A stretch of 64,000 nucleotides of DNA from Daucus carota subsp. sativus (Eukaryota; Streptophyta; Magnoliopsida; Apiales; Apiaceae), in NCBI RefSeq assembly GCF_001625215.2, contig NC_030385.2:30157598-30221597 (forward strand), given 5' to 3'. Positions 35,634 through 52,089 of this stretch are shown one piece after another (position 1 is the stretch's first letter; each line of letters begins with the position of its first letter). A model generated the notes under the pieces. The model ran no database searches. It was given only the letters and a program-made list of their open reading frames with translations, and was not told the DNA's origin. The position numbers and the translations under genes are program-made.

Positions 35634-37597
35634 AGCGCCCCTGGAAACCCATATATTTCCATCTTCAATCTGTTTTTTGCACATATCTATCATTGTTTTG
35701 AGGATATAATACATATTACGACATTTACATTTCCACAGAGAGAATAACAAATTTCATGTTCAAGAAAGTGTTTACAACGGGGGATACTGTAGTTTCTTTA
35801 CGGCATTACCATCCACTTTAATTACAAGAGCCAATAAGACAGTTTGTAAATACCATACATTCCTCAGCAGGCTTGGTTTAAACTTAAAGTGTTAGGAGTG
35901 ATATGATATTCCACAATTCAAATGGTGCAGCACTTTGAGTGCGACTCCATCGAAAGAATTGGGATTGCTCTACTAATATAAGGCTCTAGTCAAGTTTCTG
36001 TTTCCTAATCTTTCTTTCTCCGGACCTTGTTAAAAAATACATTTGAGACTAGAATTAATTTATGAATCTAGTTGTATAGATGTTACTAATTCAAAACTTA
36101 GAGCTAAAGCAGACATATCCCAGCTTTTGATAAATAAGCCCCTGCAAATTCTTTAAAGCGTAAATAATCTCTCGTCACCGGTTATCAAAAGTTGAGGACT
36201 CAAGTATTGTATCCGTCACTGATCATCAAAGGTTGAGGGCTCGAGTATTGTCCCACGGTGAAATTAATCAGGCAGTGCCGATTCGAAGCAGAAACAAGGA
36301 ACTATGCAGAAGCCATCAAATTATTATTAGTAGTAGTTTTGTCAAGGAAGAGTATGTCCAAATATTCAAGCTGTCACCAATATATACTCTCACAGAGAAA
36401 CAAATGAAGCTTCTATGTCGGTGTCGGTAGCATAATGAACTCTGAGACAGACAGACAGAGGGAAATAGAAAACAAAAGAGAGAAGAGTTGAATCACGGGT
36501 GAGTAGCAGGTCAACGTCTTGATAGGCGCTAATACAAATAGTGTATGCAAAGCAAGCCTAACAACAATAACACACCATCAAGTTAGGATTTTGGAGTCAT
36601 ATCTTTCACTCTAATCAAATATATTCATTTGTTTTTTACTGCATAACTATATATGGTAATTATGCTTAGCAGTTGTATCATTGAGGCAGAACGTGCATTA
36701 CTTTTGGTTTCTTTTCTTTCTAATCTTATTTCTTCTGTTAATATGGTTTCATGTTTTTCTCTATTTTTTCAAGTAAACTACAATAATAATTCAATATATG
36801 AAAACACAATATGTAAACCAATCAGGCTCAAGCCGCTCAGCAAACTTGACATTGTTCCCAAAATCAGCTCGATACCATTTCTCATCTTGCAGTATCAGGA
36901 AAAATAATTAGGTCAGTTTATGTCTATATTTTAATTATTAGGCTAGATCTCATACAATCTTTATGATTTGTCGATTATCATAATAAAATAATTTAAGTAA
37001 TTATAATTTTGAATCCGGGACATTATAATTTTGAATCTTATTACTATATTTATTTATCAGATTTTTAAAACATTAAGCGATTTCACAAAACAGATTATAT
37101 AAAAAGATTTAGTAAATTATATGATAACTCAACAATATATGATTTACAACCTAATTGTGATCCTTAATATATTTATGGAATTTAGATATGAATTATTTCA
37201 TTTATGCGTTGATGGGAGGAGATTTAAAATAAAATAAAATAGCCATGAAGATAATTAAAGCATGTTTATAAAATCATAATACACGTCAATATGAAGTATA
37301 TAAAATACGAATGACAACAAATTATTTTATTCAATCGCTGATTCATAATTACACTAATATTTATAATTATACTATGTATATAGAACATGAATTATTTCAA
37401 CGGCTGAGATTGAAGCAGATTATATATTTACACACACTCCCTCAATTTGTGTGATCTACAGACGAGTGCTCTCTGTTTCCTTCTGCGTTCCATCGATTCA
37501 TACTGCACACACATACATGTATGTGTAGACGCAGAGAGTGTGTGTAAGATCTAATCGAGATCTTTTTATTTTTCTGAGCTCTTTTGTGTTAACAGAA
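35634..37597. other. Intergenic between EEP-fold gene and TM9 gene
   Basis: The 3' UTR of the EEP-fold gene, then AT-rich sequence. Two variants of a motif (gttatcaaaagttgaggactcaag and gatcatcaaaggttgagggctcgag) at about 36180 and 36222 form a short direct repeat. Bases from about 37430 to 37597 are likely promoter/5' UTR. No gene is seen. Confidence 0.5.
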
Positions 37598-40500
37598 ATG
37601 GCGAAGCATCGAACGACGTCGGTTTGTACATGGATCTTCATCGCCTCTCTTCTCTTCGTCCATTCCCACTCTTTCTATCTCCCCGGTGTTGCTCCCGTCG
37701 ATTTCGAAAAGGCAAGCTCTCTCTCTCTCTCTCCCCCCTCTCCCTCTCCCTCTCCCTCTCTCTCTCTCTCTCTCCCGCCCTCCCCCTCCCTCCCTCCCTC
37801 TCTCCCGTATTACATTTTATATGTGTGTTAGCATGTTAGATTGTGTGATTAAAGTAATTTGTGTGTTAATTGTAAATGTGAACTAGTGTAATATATTGAA
37901 GTGTGTCGATTTATTAATGTTTATAATTTTCAGGCAAATCTGTTGTCGATCCTGTGATTGTTTATATACATGCTTTTTGATTACTCAATTAGTGTTTTAT
38001 GTGGACAGTGGCTGTAATAGTATGTCCAGTGTACTCTTGCATTGCTGCTTTTGTAATTTCTTACTAGAGTTGTGGCTTGTTTGTCGTTTATAGATCTGTT
38101 TAGTTATGTAACTTATGTACAATGAAATGTCGGCTTGTTTTTTAAGTATATATGCAATTTGCTTGAGTTGATTTTTTGGATGTGGATCATGATTCATAGG
38201 TGATTTTAAGTGCATGGGTCACAATTTATTGATATGTATATGCGCGAGCCCATTTACACAAAAACACACGCGTAATTTGTGCATGTTTCTTTTGATTGGT
38301 GATATCCTGTCACATATACGTATTCATTTACTTGTCGTCTTCCAATTTGGCTTATACACATTTTTTCCGCCTAAATATGGTTTGCTATTAATATTTTTCT
38401 TATCACGAACTAGGTATGAAGTATTTCATATTGGTCAGTTCGTTAAGATCGATGAAGTCAGTTGCATAAGTTGGTTACTGTTAGCAGAGTTCTCAATTGT
38501 GGTTTTGTGCTCTGTGGCTGTTTAACTTCAAAGTAGTTACCTTACATGATGATATGGAAATTGCATTACTGTGAAGTTATTGTTGGACTCCTTAAATGTG
38601 AATTGTATAGTTGTGGTTTAACAAACTAACAAACTAGGAGTTTTTTTTTTTATCTAAAAGTTTTTGGAAGAGCTAAGGAGTTTGTGAGCGTGTTATATTA
38701 GTTTTAATGCTTCACAATGGAGTTGTCTTACACATATATGTATTTTTATATTTTGTACATTCAAGAATGCATCTTCATATTTAACTGGTCTATATTTATG
38801 CTGTAATAATGATCCTCCAAGAAGATAATATGTTGTTGGTCTATACAGGGGGACCCTCTAAAGGTGAAAGTGAACAAACTGACTTCAATAAAAACACAAC
38901 TTCCTTACTCATATTATACTCTCCCATTTTGTCGGCCGGACACAATTGTAGATAGTGCAGAGAATCTCGGAGAAGTTCTTCGCGGTGACCGTATTGAAAA
39001 CTCTCCATACGAGGTTGGCAAAATTCTATTTATGTACATCTCATGATAATCTTGCTGCTTGATATGTTTATATACTAATTTTCTTAATGATTTATTATCA
39101 CAGTTTAAAATGCGAGAACCACAGATGTGCAACATTATGTGTCGTGTAATACTAGATAAAAAAATAGCAAAGGAGATCAAGAGAAAGATCGATGATGATT
39201 ACAGAGTGAACATGTAAGACTCCTCTAGCTAAAGACACCTTAGTTCAACAATGTCAAGCTATGAATTATTTTGCAATGTCAGCCTACAAGAAGACGTTTA
39301 CGCACCTAATATGTTATAACTTTCTGCTATGCATCTACAGGATCTTGGATAATCTTCCATTGGTTGTTCCAGTGCGGAGGATGGACCAGGAATCATCCTT
39401 TTTATATCAACATGGCTATCTTGTTGGTCTTAAAGGAATATATGCTGGTGTAAGTATTACCAGCATTTGCTTTGCAAATTCTGTGTTTGCAATATATTAG
39501 ACTATATCAAGTGCGTTAATTTGTGCAGAGCAAGGATGAAAAGTATTTTATTAACAACCACTTGGCATTCACAGTCAAGTATCACAAGGATTTACAAACA
39601 GACTCTGCAAGGATCGTAGGATTTGAAGTCAAACCTTTCAGGTTCTGTGCTCATGGTTTGAATTTGCTTCAGTATATAATACTTATGTTGAAGTTCATAT
39701 TTATTGATTATTGATAGATTCTTCTGGTCGGTCCAGTGTTAAACATGAATATGAAGGTACCTGGAATGATAAAACTCGCTTAACTACATGTGATCCTCAT
39801 GCTAAACGCACAGTGACCAACTCTGAATCTCCTCAAGAGGTTGAAGATAAGAAGGAAATTATCTTTACATATGATGTTGAGTTTGAGGTAAGGGCTAATA
39901 ATTGTTTTAACACACTTTTCTTTATAATTTGAAGTGAGGAATACAGTATATCTTATTCTAAATCTCCTTCTACCAACCTGCAGCCGAGTGATGTTAAATG
40001 GGCTTCCAGATGGGATAGTTATCTTCTAATGACAGATGATCAAATTCACTGGTTTTCAATCGTCAATTCTTTGATGATTGTTCTTTTCCTCTCTGGCATG
40101 GTGGCTATGATCATGCTCAGGACACTCTACCGTGATATTTCGAAGTACAACCAGCTAGAGACTCAAGAAGAGGCCCTAGAAGAAACAGGATGGAAGCTGG
40201 TTCATGGAGATGTTTTCAGGCCTCCAGTGAACTCAAATTTGCTGTGTGTTTATGTTGGTACAGGTGTTCAATTTTTTGGAATGATACTTGTTGCTATGAT
40301 CTTTGCAGTTCTTGGTTTCTTATCCCCTTCAAACAGAGGAGGGCTGATGACAGCTCTACTTCTACTCTGGGTCTTCATGGGTATTTTTGCTGGGTATGCT
40401 TCGGCCAGGATTTATAAGATGTTCAAGGGAACCGAATGGAAAAAGATCACCATCCAAACAGCTTTCATGTTCCCAGGAATTGTTTTTGCCATTTTCTTTG

Positions 40501-41141
40501 TGCTGAATGCTCTTATATGGGGCGAGAAATCCTCAGGGGCTGTGCCTTTTGGTACAATGTTTGCTTTGGTGTTCTTGTGGTTTGGCATCTCAGTCCCGCT
40601 TGTTTTTGTGGGCAGCTATGTTGGGTTTAGAAAGCCTGCAATGGAGCATCCTGTGAAAACCAACACTATTCCGAGACAGATACCTGAACAGGCTTGGTAC
40701 ATGCACCCAGTGTTTTCTGTTCTGATTGGGGGAATTCTCCCCTTCGGGGCTGTATTCATAGAGCTCTTTTTCATTCTGACCTCCATCTGGTTGCAGCAAT
40801 TTTATTACATTTTTGGATTTCTTTTCCTAGTGTTCATCATCTTAGTCGTTACTTGTGCGGAGATCAGTATTGTGCTGTGCTATTTCCAGTTATGCAGTGA
40901 GGACTACCTTTGGTGGTGGAGGTCGTACCTTACATCAGGCTCTTCAGCAATCTATCTTTTTCTCTATGCAGCATTTTACTTCTTCTCAAAGCTGAATATC
41001 ACAAAGCCGGTGTCTGGAATCTTGTACTTTGGCTACATGTTGATTGCTTCATACTCGTTCTTCGTGCTCACTGGTACAATTGGGTTTTTTGCATGTTTTT
41101 GGTTCACAAGGTTAGTATACTCGTCAGTGAAGATTGACTGA
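37598..41141 (+). CDS. Transmembrane 9 superfamily (nonaspanin / EMP70) protein
   Basis: A nine-span endomembrane protein of the Golgi/early secretory pathway; its exact task is poorly known. Exons: 37598-37711, 38849-39013, 39104-39213, 39341-39449, 39529-39641, 39737-39887, 39984-41141; 639 residues, normal for the family. A signal peptide (about 1-25) is followed by [17 protein letters not shown], the lumenal domain with the YYTLPFC motif, and from about residue 275 nine hydrophobic spans, all in the last exon. The C-terminus SVKID ends in a KXD motif, known in plant TM9 proteins to bind COPI and hold them in the Golgi. Intron 1 appears to be GC-AG (AAG followed by gcaagc); no GT occurs nearby and E-K-G-D-P is restored only this way. 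It then runs into a long CT tract. Confidence 0.95.
37716..37804 (+). repeat. CT/CCCT tract in TM9 intron 1
   Basis: A pyrimidine-only stretch of (CT)n and (CCCT)n directly after the exon 1 donor. Confidence 0.9.
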
Positions 41142-41713
41142 CTAATTGACAAAAGAAAGGTGGCCATTCGGTTATTTTATTTTGGGGAAGCATATAGCCT
41201 CTCCCGTGATTAAGCCTGCAAACTATAGGGGAACTCTTGATAGTCTTGAAGTTGGGTAACTTAATATAGAAATTTGTTTTGTAAACTCAGACCGTCACTT
41301 GAATTAGTTTTTATACCCTTGTCCATTTCATTTTGTCATGATAGCGTATTGAGATACTCTGGTAAGAAATATTTGAAGGAATTACTATGTGTAGCGTTTC
41401 CGGACAGAATCATATGGAGGCATTGTTATGTATGTAAAGCTATAAATTTGTCTGGGAAACTTGCTTGTTGAGGTGAAATAATTGATGTGCACGAATAATG
41501 TAGTTTCAGTGTATTTCTAGGGACAATTCTCTGGCAACAACCAATGTTTTTTTTTAGATCTCTTTTTTTTTTTTTTCGTGTTATCGTTTTATAGACCGGA
41601 AAATAGAAATACATAGATGTGTTGTGGTTTTGTTTTGCAATGCGGATGAATCTGCTGTGTTTATGTTTCTGCAATAGAGTTTTATAGAACAATTGTGTCG
41701 TCCTTAATTTATA

Positions 41714-42707
41714 GGGTTAAATGGCTGAAACATAATTGAACTTGTAGCTAACTTGCAAGTGAGTTACTGAACTGAAAAATCTTGGAGTCAACTAACAATT
41801 TTATTTAAATCTTGCAATCGAGTGATCGCCGTTAATTTTTTTACGGGACTGACGGAATGCTTAGTTGGCACACGCTGACTTGTTTAAAATCGGACACGCT
41901 GGCTGCTAATCTGCCCAATCGAGTGCCTCAATCAAATCTAACCCACCTCGACGCGAGTCCACCAAAACATCGCATCTGAGAGTGAAGATGAACAAGGGAG
42001 GATTTTAATAATTCCCCGTCTCCGTTTGGGAAACAACAAGAAGAGCAGTAGCACGCTTGGCAATAGTAGTACGAAGCATCACAATAATTTTGAGAAAAAA
42101 ACCAACTATATCTCACCAATTGCCAATACATCTCATTTGCTGCATCTCTCCCTCCACCATCTCGCATATCAATATCATTCCCAATATTAGTACTACCATA
42201 TTCAACATTCCTAATATCACTGCTGCCCATCACCCCTTCGTCAACATATATACCCATTTTCCACTCATCGAATGGATACTCTTTCGTTAATCACACTTAC
42301 TTTTTGCAATTTAAACCCCCATCTCCAGGGATTTTCCAATCAGATTACTAACTATTTTATTATCATATCATTTTCACGACGTCGCCGGCGATTCAGCTAA
42401 AATGATTATGGTTAGATTGATTCGTGTTGGGTTATATTGGTGGGTTGGGTTTTAAATAAATGGGTTATATCAGTGGATCGGGTTATTAGTAATTTGGGTC
42501 GTATTTAACACGTGGCCGTTTTGGTGGCACAAACTAACGGGGCTCCGTTAAAAGTCAACCCTACATAACAGACATGCAAATAAAGTTTGGTGTAGTCACC
42601 GGAAATCAAGTTCTAATGACTTGTCTTAATTGAATGCAAATTTTTTTAGTTCAGTGACCTACTTGCAAGTTAGCTATAAATTTAATTATGTTTAAGTTAT
42701 TTAACTC
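41714..42707. mobile_element. Mutator-like non-autonomous element, long TIRs
   Basis: A direct repeat ttaatttata (41704-41713 and 42708-42717; 9-10 bases) flanks it. The ends are GGGTTAAATGGCTGAAACAT and, read inward from the right, GAGTTAAATAACTTAAACAT, and inverted similarity extends about 75 bases (gctaacttgcaagt on both sides). A 9-bp duplication and long TIRs fit Mutator-like elements. The interior (41928-42257, minus strand) has a 109-codon ORF with a Cys-rich stretch, which could be a captured gene fragment; I cannot identify it. Confidence 0.78.
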
Positions 42708-42776
42708 TTAATTTATATCAGTTTCTTCTTTTATGTGATCGAGAGATAAGTAATACTCCCTCTGTTTCAATTTACA

Positions 42777-44064
42777 CTAGCTTAAAACCCGTGCAATGCA
42801 CGGGCGGTTATAGTATTTATTATTTTATCGTATATATGTTTGATTTTACTAATTTTATTGAAAGTGAAATTATGATAGAATAATTTGATTGAAAAAACTT
42901 TTATTTAACAACTGAATAAATTCTTAATAGTTAAATAATTCAAATAGCTAATTTAAAATTAGGTCAAATATATATTTTTTAGTAAAAATGTTAAAATATT
43001 TTTTTTACATGTTATAATTTAAAGAGACCTTATAAACCCAAATAAAAACAATCCAATCAACATTTTAATATTTAGTTAATAATGGTTAATAATATAGTAT
43101 AAAAATATTATAAGTTAAACGGAAGCGTAAACTCAAATAGTGATCTATAATACTGACCTAATTTTTAATGTTTTGATTAAGATAATAAAAAATATATTAT
43201 AATATGTTATAAATTATGGAGGTCCATGGATCGAATATGAAATGGTTTATTAAACTTGACGGACCAACCAACTAAACTTTTCATGTTTCGATTTTAATAG
43301 TACAATAATATATAGTATAGTACAAATTTGTAATATTAATTATTTTTAAATTGAGACCATTAGAGTATTTAAAATAATGTTAATATATTCTGGTCGAAAA
43401 ATATCATCATTTATTTATTAATAATTATATATGAATAATATTATATGTCGCTTGTGTAAATTGTAGAAGATCGGTTTTTTTAGTTAGAAAATCTTAAAAA
43501 GATAATGTTTTTTTAGTTAAAAAGGCAATTACTATATTCCTCGATCAGAAGATTGAGTTTTTTAGTTAGAAAATATAAAAAAAATAACATATTTTAGTTA
43601 AAAAGAATAATTGTTTATGTATATAAGCCCGTATTTCGGCCCAAAGTTAAAAAGAATAATTAGTTATTTAGATAGGCCTGTATTTCGGCCCAAGTACCGA
43701 ACGACCAAACTTTCAATGTTTCGACTTTAATAGTAAAAAAAGATAACATATTTTAGTTAAAAAAATTAATTGGTTATATATATATAGATTTGTATTTCGG
43801 CCCGAACTTAAAAATAATAATTAGTTATATAGATAGGCCTGTATTTCGGCCCAAGTACCGAACGACCAAATTTTCAATGTTTCGGCTTTAATAGTAAAAA
43901 AAGATAACATATTTTAGTTAAAAAGAATAATTAGTTACATATATAGGTTTGTATTTCGGCCCAAAATTAATAAAAATAATTAGTTATATAGATGGGCTCA
44001 TATTTTGGCTCAAGTACCGACCGACCAAACTTTCAATGTTTCGGCTTTAATAGTATAGTATAGA
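42777..44064 (-). mobile_element. Non-autonomous Helitron nested in a Stowaway MITE
   Basis: Read on the minus strand it begins TCTATACTATACTATTAA and ends with a hairpin, CCCGTGCATTGCACGGG, followed by TTTTAAG and CTAG. It lies between an A and a T, the Helitron target rule. The ends are confirmed by the surrounding MITE, whose TIR is restored when this segment is left out. The interior holds about three copies of a 160-base repeat and no Rep/helicase coding. Confidence 0.9.
43560..44050 (-). repeat. About 160-bp tandem repeats inside the Helitron
   Basis: The motif caagtaccgaacgaccaaa recurs at 43691, 43852 and (one base changed) 44011. Each is followed by ttcaatgtttcg and preceded by gtatttcggcc-type sequence, so the period is 159-161 bases. 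Confidence 0.85.
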
Positions 44065-44381
44065 TGTCCACTTTTAGAAAAAAAATTTGTTTCAAATTAC
44101 ATGTTCACTTCAACTTTCAATACAAAATCATATTTCCAAAGTCAATTCTACTCCACATATCTCTCATTTATATTTCCTAGATCAATCTCACTCCACATAT
44201 TTTGATCATTTAATGCAATTAATTAGTGAACATCTACTTTTCTTATACTGTGTGATTTTTTTTAAAGTGGACATCTAATTTGAAACGGAGGGAGTACTTA
44301 ACAGGACTTCGCTGGGATGTGCAGCAAGTTGAGTTAACTTTTACAAGGGTACTGGACTCGGTTGGTTGTGTAAAGAAGTTA

Positions 44382-44584
44382 CTCTCTCTATACTTTTACC
44401 CATAACTCTATGTGCTTTGATCATCTATTTAAAATTATTTTTTTAAATTTCTTTTTCAAAATAAAAATATATGTCTCATATTTTAATTTAGAAAAAAAAT
44501 TAGAAAAAATAATAAATAAATGATCAAAACATATATAATTGTGTGCAAAAAATCTAAGTGATTTATAAAAAGAACTAAAGGGAG
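44382..44584. mobile_element. Second Stowaway-like MITE
   Basis: TA flanks (44380-44381, 44585-44586). The ends CTCTCTCTATACTTTTA and (inverse of right) CTCCCTTTAGTTCTTTTTA are diverged inverted repeats, and an inner tttgatcatttatttattt motif is also mirrored. 203 bp, non-coding. Confidence 0.6.
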
Positions 44585-44820
44585 TATTAGTTAATTTATA
44601 ATTTTAAAACACTTGTGTTGACTTAAAAATGTGTAACGTAAGATCGTTTGTCTGAGCTTAAGGGAGGAGTTTAAAATCATTTTAAATAAAAAATGCTAGG
44701 TACTTAAAAAAATAATTCTAAATTTTTTTCCCAAATGATGGGTCAAAGTCTGATTGGCTGTATTTACTCCAACCTCTTGTATATAATGAGAAAATGCCCA
44801 TAATAATCAATTTTTTAATA

Positions 44821-45509
44821 GAGTTAATTGCAATTGGCACCCCTTTAATTTCAGCATAATGCACATTGCACCTAATAGTTTTGAAAAATACACTTTGCAA
44901 CCCCAGATTTTTAACCCGTATACACTTTGCACCCTTTCCGTTAATTTCTGCCGTTACCGTTAACTTTTGCAGGGGCATTTTGGGAAATTTAATTATATTT
45001 AATTAAAATTAGACCTTTATTTAAATTTTCTGACCATCTAAACGATATTTTTCGGAAAAGCTTAAAGAACGAAAGTTGTAGAGAATAAAAAGATCTTCTT
45101 AGAACTATAAGGTTCAAAATTTTCGTAATTCTTTTTATAATTATTCTAAAAAAATTCAAAAATTAGCAATCTTCTAAAAATGAACAATCATTTTTAAATA
45201 ATTATTTAAATTTTGAACCTTATTGTTCTAAAAAGATATTTTTATTCTATACAACTTTCGTTCTTTAAGTTTTTCCGAAAAATATCGCTTAGATGGTCAG
45301 AAAATTTAAATAAAGGTCTGATTTTAATTAAATATAATTAAATTTCCCAAAATGCCCCTGCAAAAGTTAACGGTAACGGTAGAAATTAACGGAAAGGGTG
45401 CAAAGTGTCTACGGGTTAAAAGTCTGGGGTTGCAAAGTGTATTTTCCAAAACTATTAGGTGCAATGTGCATTATGCTGAAACTAAAGGGGTGCCAATTGC
45501 AATTAATTC
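44821..45509. mobile_element. Long-TIR foldback element, Mutator-like
   Basis: An exact 9-base duplication tttttaata flanks it (44812-44820 and 45510-45518). The ends GAGTTAATTGCAATTGGCAC and GAATTAATTGCAATTGGCAC (from the right) begin inverted arms of about 320 bases each that meet near 45165, so almost all 689 bp can form one hairpin. Length of duplication and TIRs suggest a Mutator-like MITE. ORFs in the arms mirror each other and are not genes. Confidence 0.88.
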
Positions 45510-46877
45510 TTTTTAATATTAAATGTCCAAATTACAGATATTCGGTAAAAGTGTCCTTTTTACTCACCCTCGCATCATGAGAATGCGCATACAAGAATGA
45601 GTAAATCACCTGTCTGTCTTGTTTTTTTCTTCTTTCTCTGATGTATAACTCTTCCATCTTCCTCTCTCTGTGTGGCTCGTTAAATGTATATATGCACTTA
45701 CATCCTTTCTATTATCTAGAATATTTACAAGTGGTAGATTTCACACATATGTGTCACGATAGATTACCCATGCATGAAGGAATCATGTTTTGACGGTCCT
45801 GTGTTTAACTGGTATGTGTATGAGCCTGATCCCACATCTCCTATATGTGTACTATAAATTATAGAAGGAACTTAATACACGCATGCTGGGCATGCGTGTC
45901 CACAGTACTCAGCATTATGTAAATGCGTGATCAAAGTGTGCTCTTAGACTTGTAGTTATACGCATTCCTTGTATGCGTGTTTGTTTGGGTATTTAAGAGA
46001 TGTTTTAGGTCCGTTATTATTTTGAAAACTCTCGGTTGAAAAGTGGTTAGATAAGGCATTTACCCTTTGTATATACATTAATCACCCAATCATAACTTTT
46101 AACTTGTATGCCACGTCATTTGATAAAAAAAATTGGAATACGTATCATTGTCCTTTTTAAGTTTGTTTGAGCTTAAGTAGGAGTTTAAAATCATCTTTAG
46201 TTTAAGTTAAAAAAATATCACTTTAATAAGTCGGAAACTAGATAAAAATCAAAAATAACCTGAAAATCGTTTTAAAAACGAGGCTAGCAAAACATATTTT
46301 TTGAACAACTAAGTTGTTATAATTTCTTTTAATAAAATCAATTTTCCATTCAAATAAAAAAAGTATTAAACTTATTTATATTAATACAATCTTAATAACC
46401 GGTACGTTAGTTATAATTTAAGATTATCCAAACAATTCTAAATTGTATACTCAGGTTAATTTTATATCATAACGACTAATGAGTCGAATGATCATTTCAA
46501 ATTTACAACTCAGAAACTCGAAAATCGAAAGTTCTGTTTGCATATCAGTCAAATGCACGACTTGTAAACGACTTATTTCGAACATACGACATTTACTTGT
46601 CTCATTGTCTGAATTAGAAATATAGCTTTGAATTGAATCCAAAGTGTGTTACGTACAAACAATACTACCAATTAGTAGACGACTATAATAATTCCAATGT
46701 AAAAGAATGATCTCTATACTAGCTAGTCATACTCACCCAACTTGGTTGGAATTCTGAAATTTTATGCTAGTAACCGCTTGTACTCCCTTACCGCGGTGAA
46801 TTCGTTCCCAGATCTCGCACATACCGCAAATAACCCAACATTCTTACTCTTGAAAACATTTGAATTTCACAATATGG

Positions 46878-50969
<4,092 letters not shown>

Positions 50970-51870
50970 CTAAGCAGCTGCTGTGCAATGACAGTGATGA
51001 ATATATAGAGAAATGTTGCTTTCTGGCACACAAAAGAATCGACAGACTTGTGTGTTGTGAAAGTATTAATTGTAGAGGAAAGATTATATGGGTACTGATG
51101 TACCTGTATAATAAATAGTACATTGTACATGTTGGCTCTTGATCTAATTAAATAACAGCATAACTACACACATTAATCTTTCTTTAATATTTTAATTACT
51201 TATATGATTCAAGTCAGCAGAGAAGATATACTCCCACAGAATAGATCCATATGAGTACTGCCCAAGATCTTTCTGTTAAAAATCATAATTGCATCATCAT
51301 GCATGTCACTATGCTCATTATTATTATTATCATCTTTCTTTTCCCGTTCTTGACAAAACACGAACCGGTAACTTAACATGGTATCAGACTAAATGTCGGA
51401 ACTTTCGAACCCTTTAAGTTAAGTAGGGGCAGATAGCAGGGACATTGGTTGAGAGTGAACCACATGTAATAGTAGGAGACTAGTAAATGCGAAGATGAAA
51501 CCAAACGCCCACATCTTGTCTCTAGTTTTAACACATGAGCAAAGGCAAGTAGTCCACAGAGTCGTGGTCCTGGCCGTCCTGCATGTGTAATCAAAGTGGG
51601 AAGTTGAGAAGTAGTAGTAAATCTTTATGGAGAAAGACATGAAAATGGCCACATTTTCATTGGGATTGCTACTTGACTTGTTATTCTAAAGTATTTTTAG
51701 GGAGAGGTAGTGGCCAGAAATTGTACATGTAGATTACCATATATAAACCAAACCAATGAGTTAATTTTTGGATTAGTGCTTTCACCTATTCTCTTTTTTT
51801 GGTTTCAATTTTCAAATGAGTACCTCTCTTCTTGGTAGAAAAGGACTGATAACAGTTGGACTCCTGCGGA

Positions 51871-52089
51871 CGCCTGTTTGGTATGATTTTTATAAAATAA
51901 AAAAGTGAAAATTGAAAATTTAATATTTATTTGGAAAATTTTATATAAATAATTGTAAATTATTTTTTTTGATAATAATTGTAAATTATTTAAGATATGA
52001 TAATAATAACTTTTTGGATGAGTTTTTTTTTTTTAATATAAATTCGAATATCACTTTAAAAGATTCAAAATATAGCCAAACACGCCGGC
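51871..52089. mobile_element. Possible MITE with CGYSTGTTTGG-like ends
   Basis: Left end acgcctgtttggtatgat and right end atagccaaacacgcc are inverted relatives. No clear target duplication. Confidence 0.4.

Larger units (their letters stand above)
42756..44294. mobile_element. Stowaway-type MITE interrupted by a Helitron
   Basis: TA dinucleotides (42754-42755 and 44295-44296) flank ends CTCCCTCTGTTTCAA and its complement TTGAAACGGAGGGAG, the classical Stowaway (Tc1/mariner) TIR. Without the 1288-base insert the MITE is 251 bp. Removing 42777-44064 rejoins the left arm so that it continues to match the right arm (gatgtccactttaaa against catgtccacttttag). Confidence 0.88.
41142..46877. other. 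Convergent intergenic region, TM9 gene to SCPL gene
   Basis: About 5.7 kb, most of it mobile elements: a Mutator-like foldback (41714-42707), a Stowaway MITE split by a Helitron (42756-44294), a second Stowaway-like MITE (44382-44584) and a long-TIR foldback (44821-45509). From 45510 to 46877 I see AT-rich sequence and the SCPL 3' flank, no gene. Confidence 0.7.

Noticed and set aside
37538-37839. Overlapping ORFs rich in Ser, Leu and Pro
   Set aside because: Translation of TM9 exon 1 continuing into the intronic CT/CCCT tract.
44718-45580. Two similar small ORFs on opposite strands
   Set aside because: They are mirror translations of the two arms of the 44821-45509 foldback element, not genes.
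51375-51386. tggtatcagact as an LTR primer site
   Set aside because: Matches part of a Met-tRNA primer site, but no flanking LTR pair was found.
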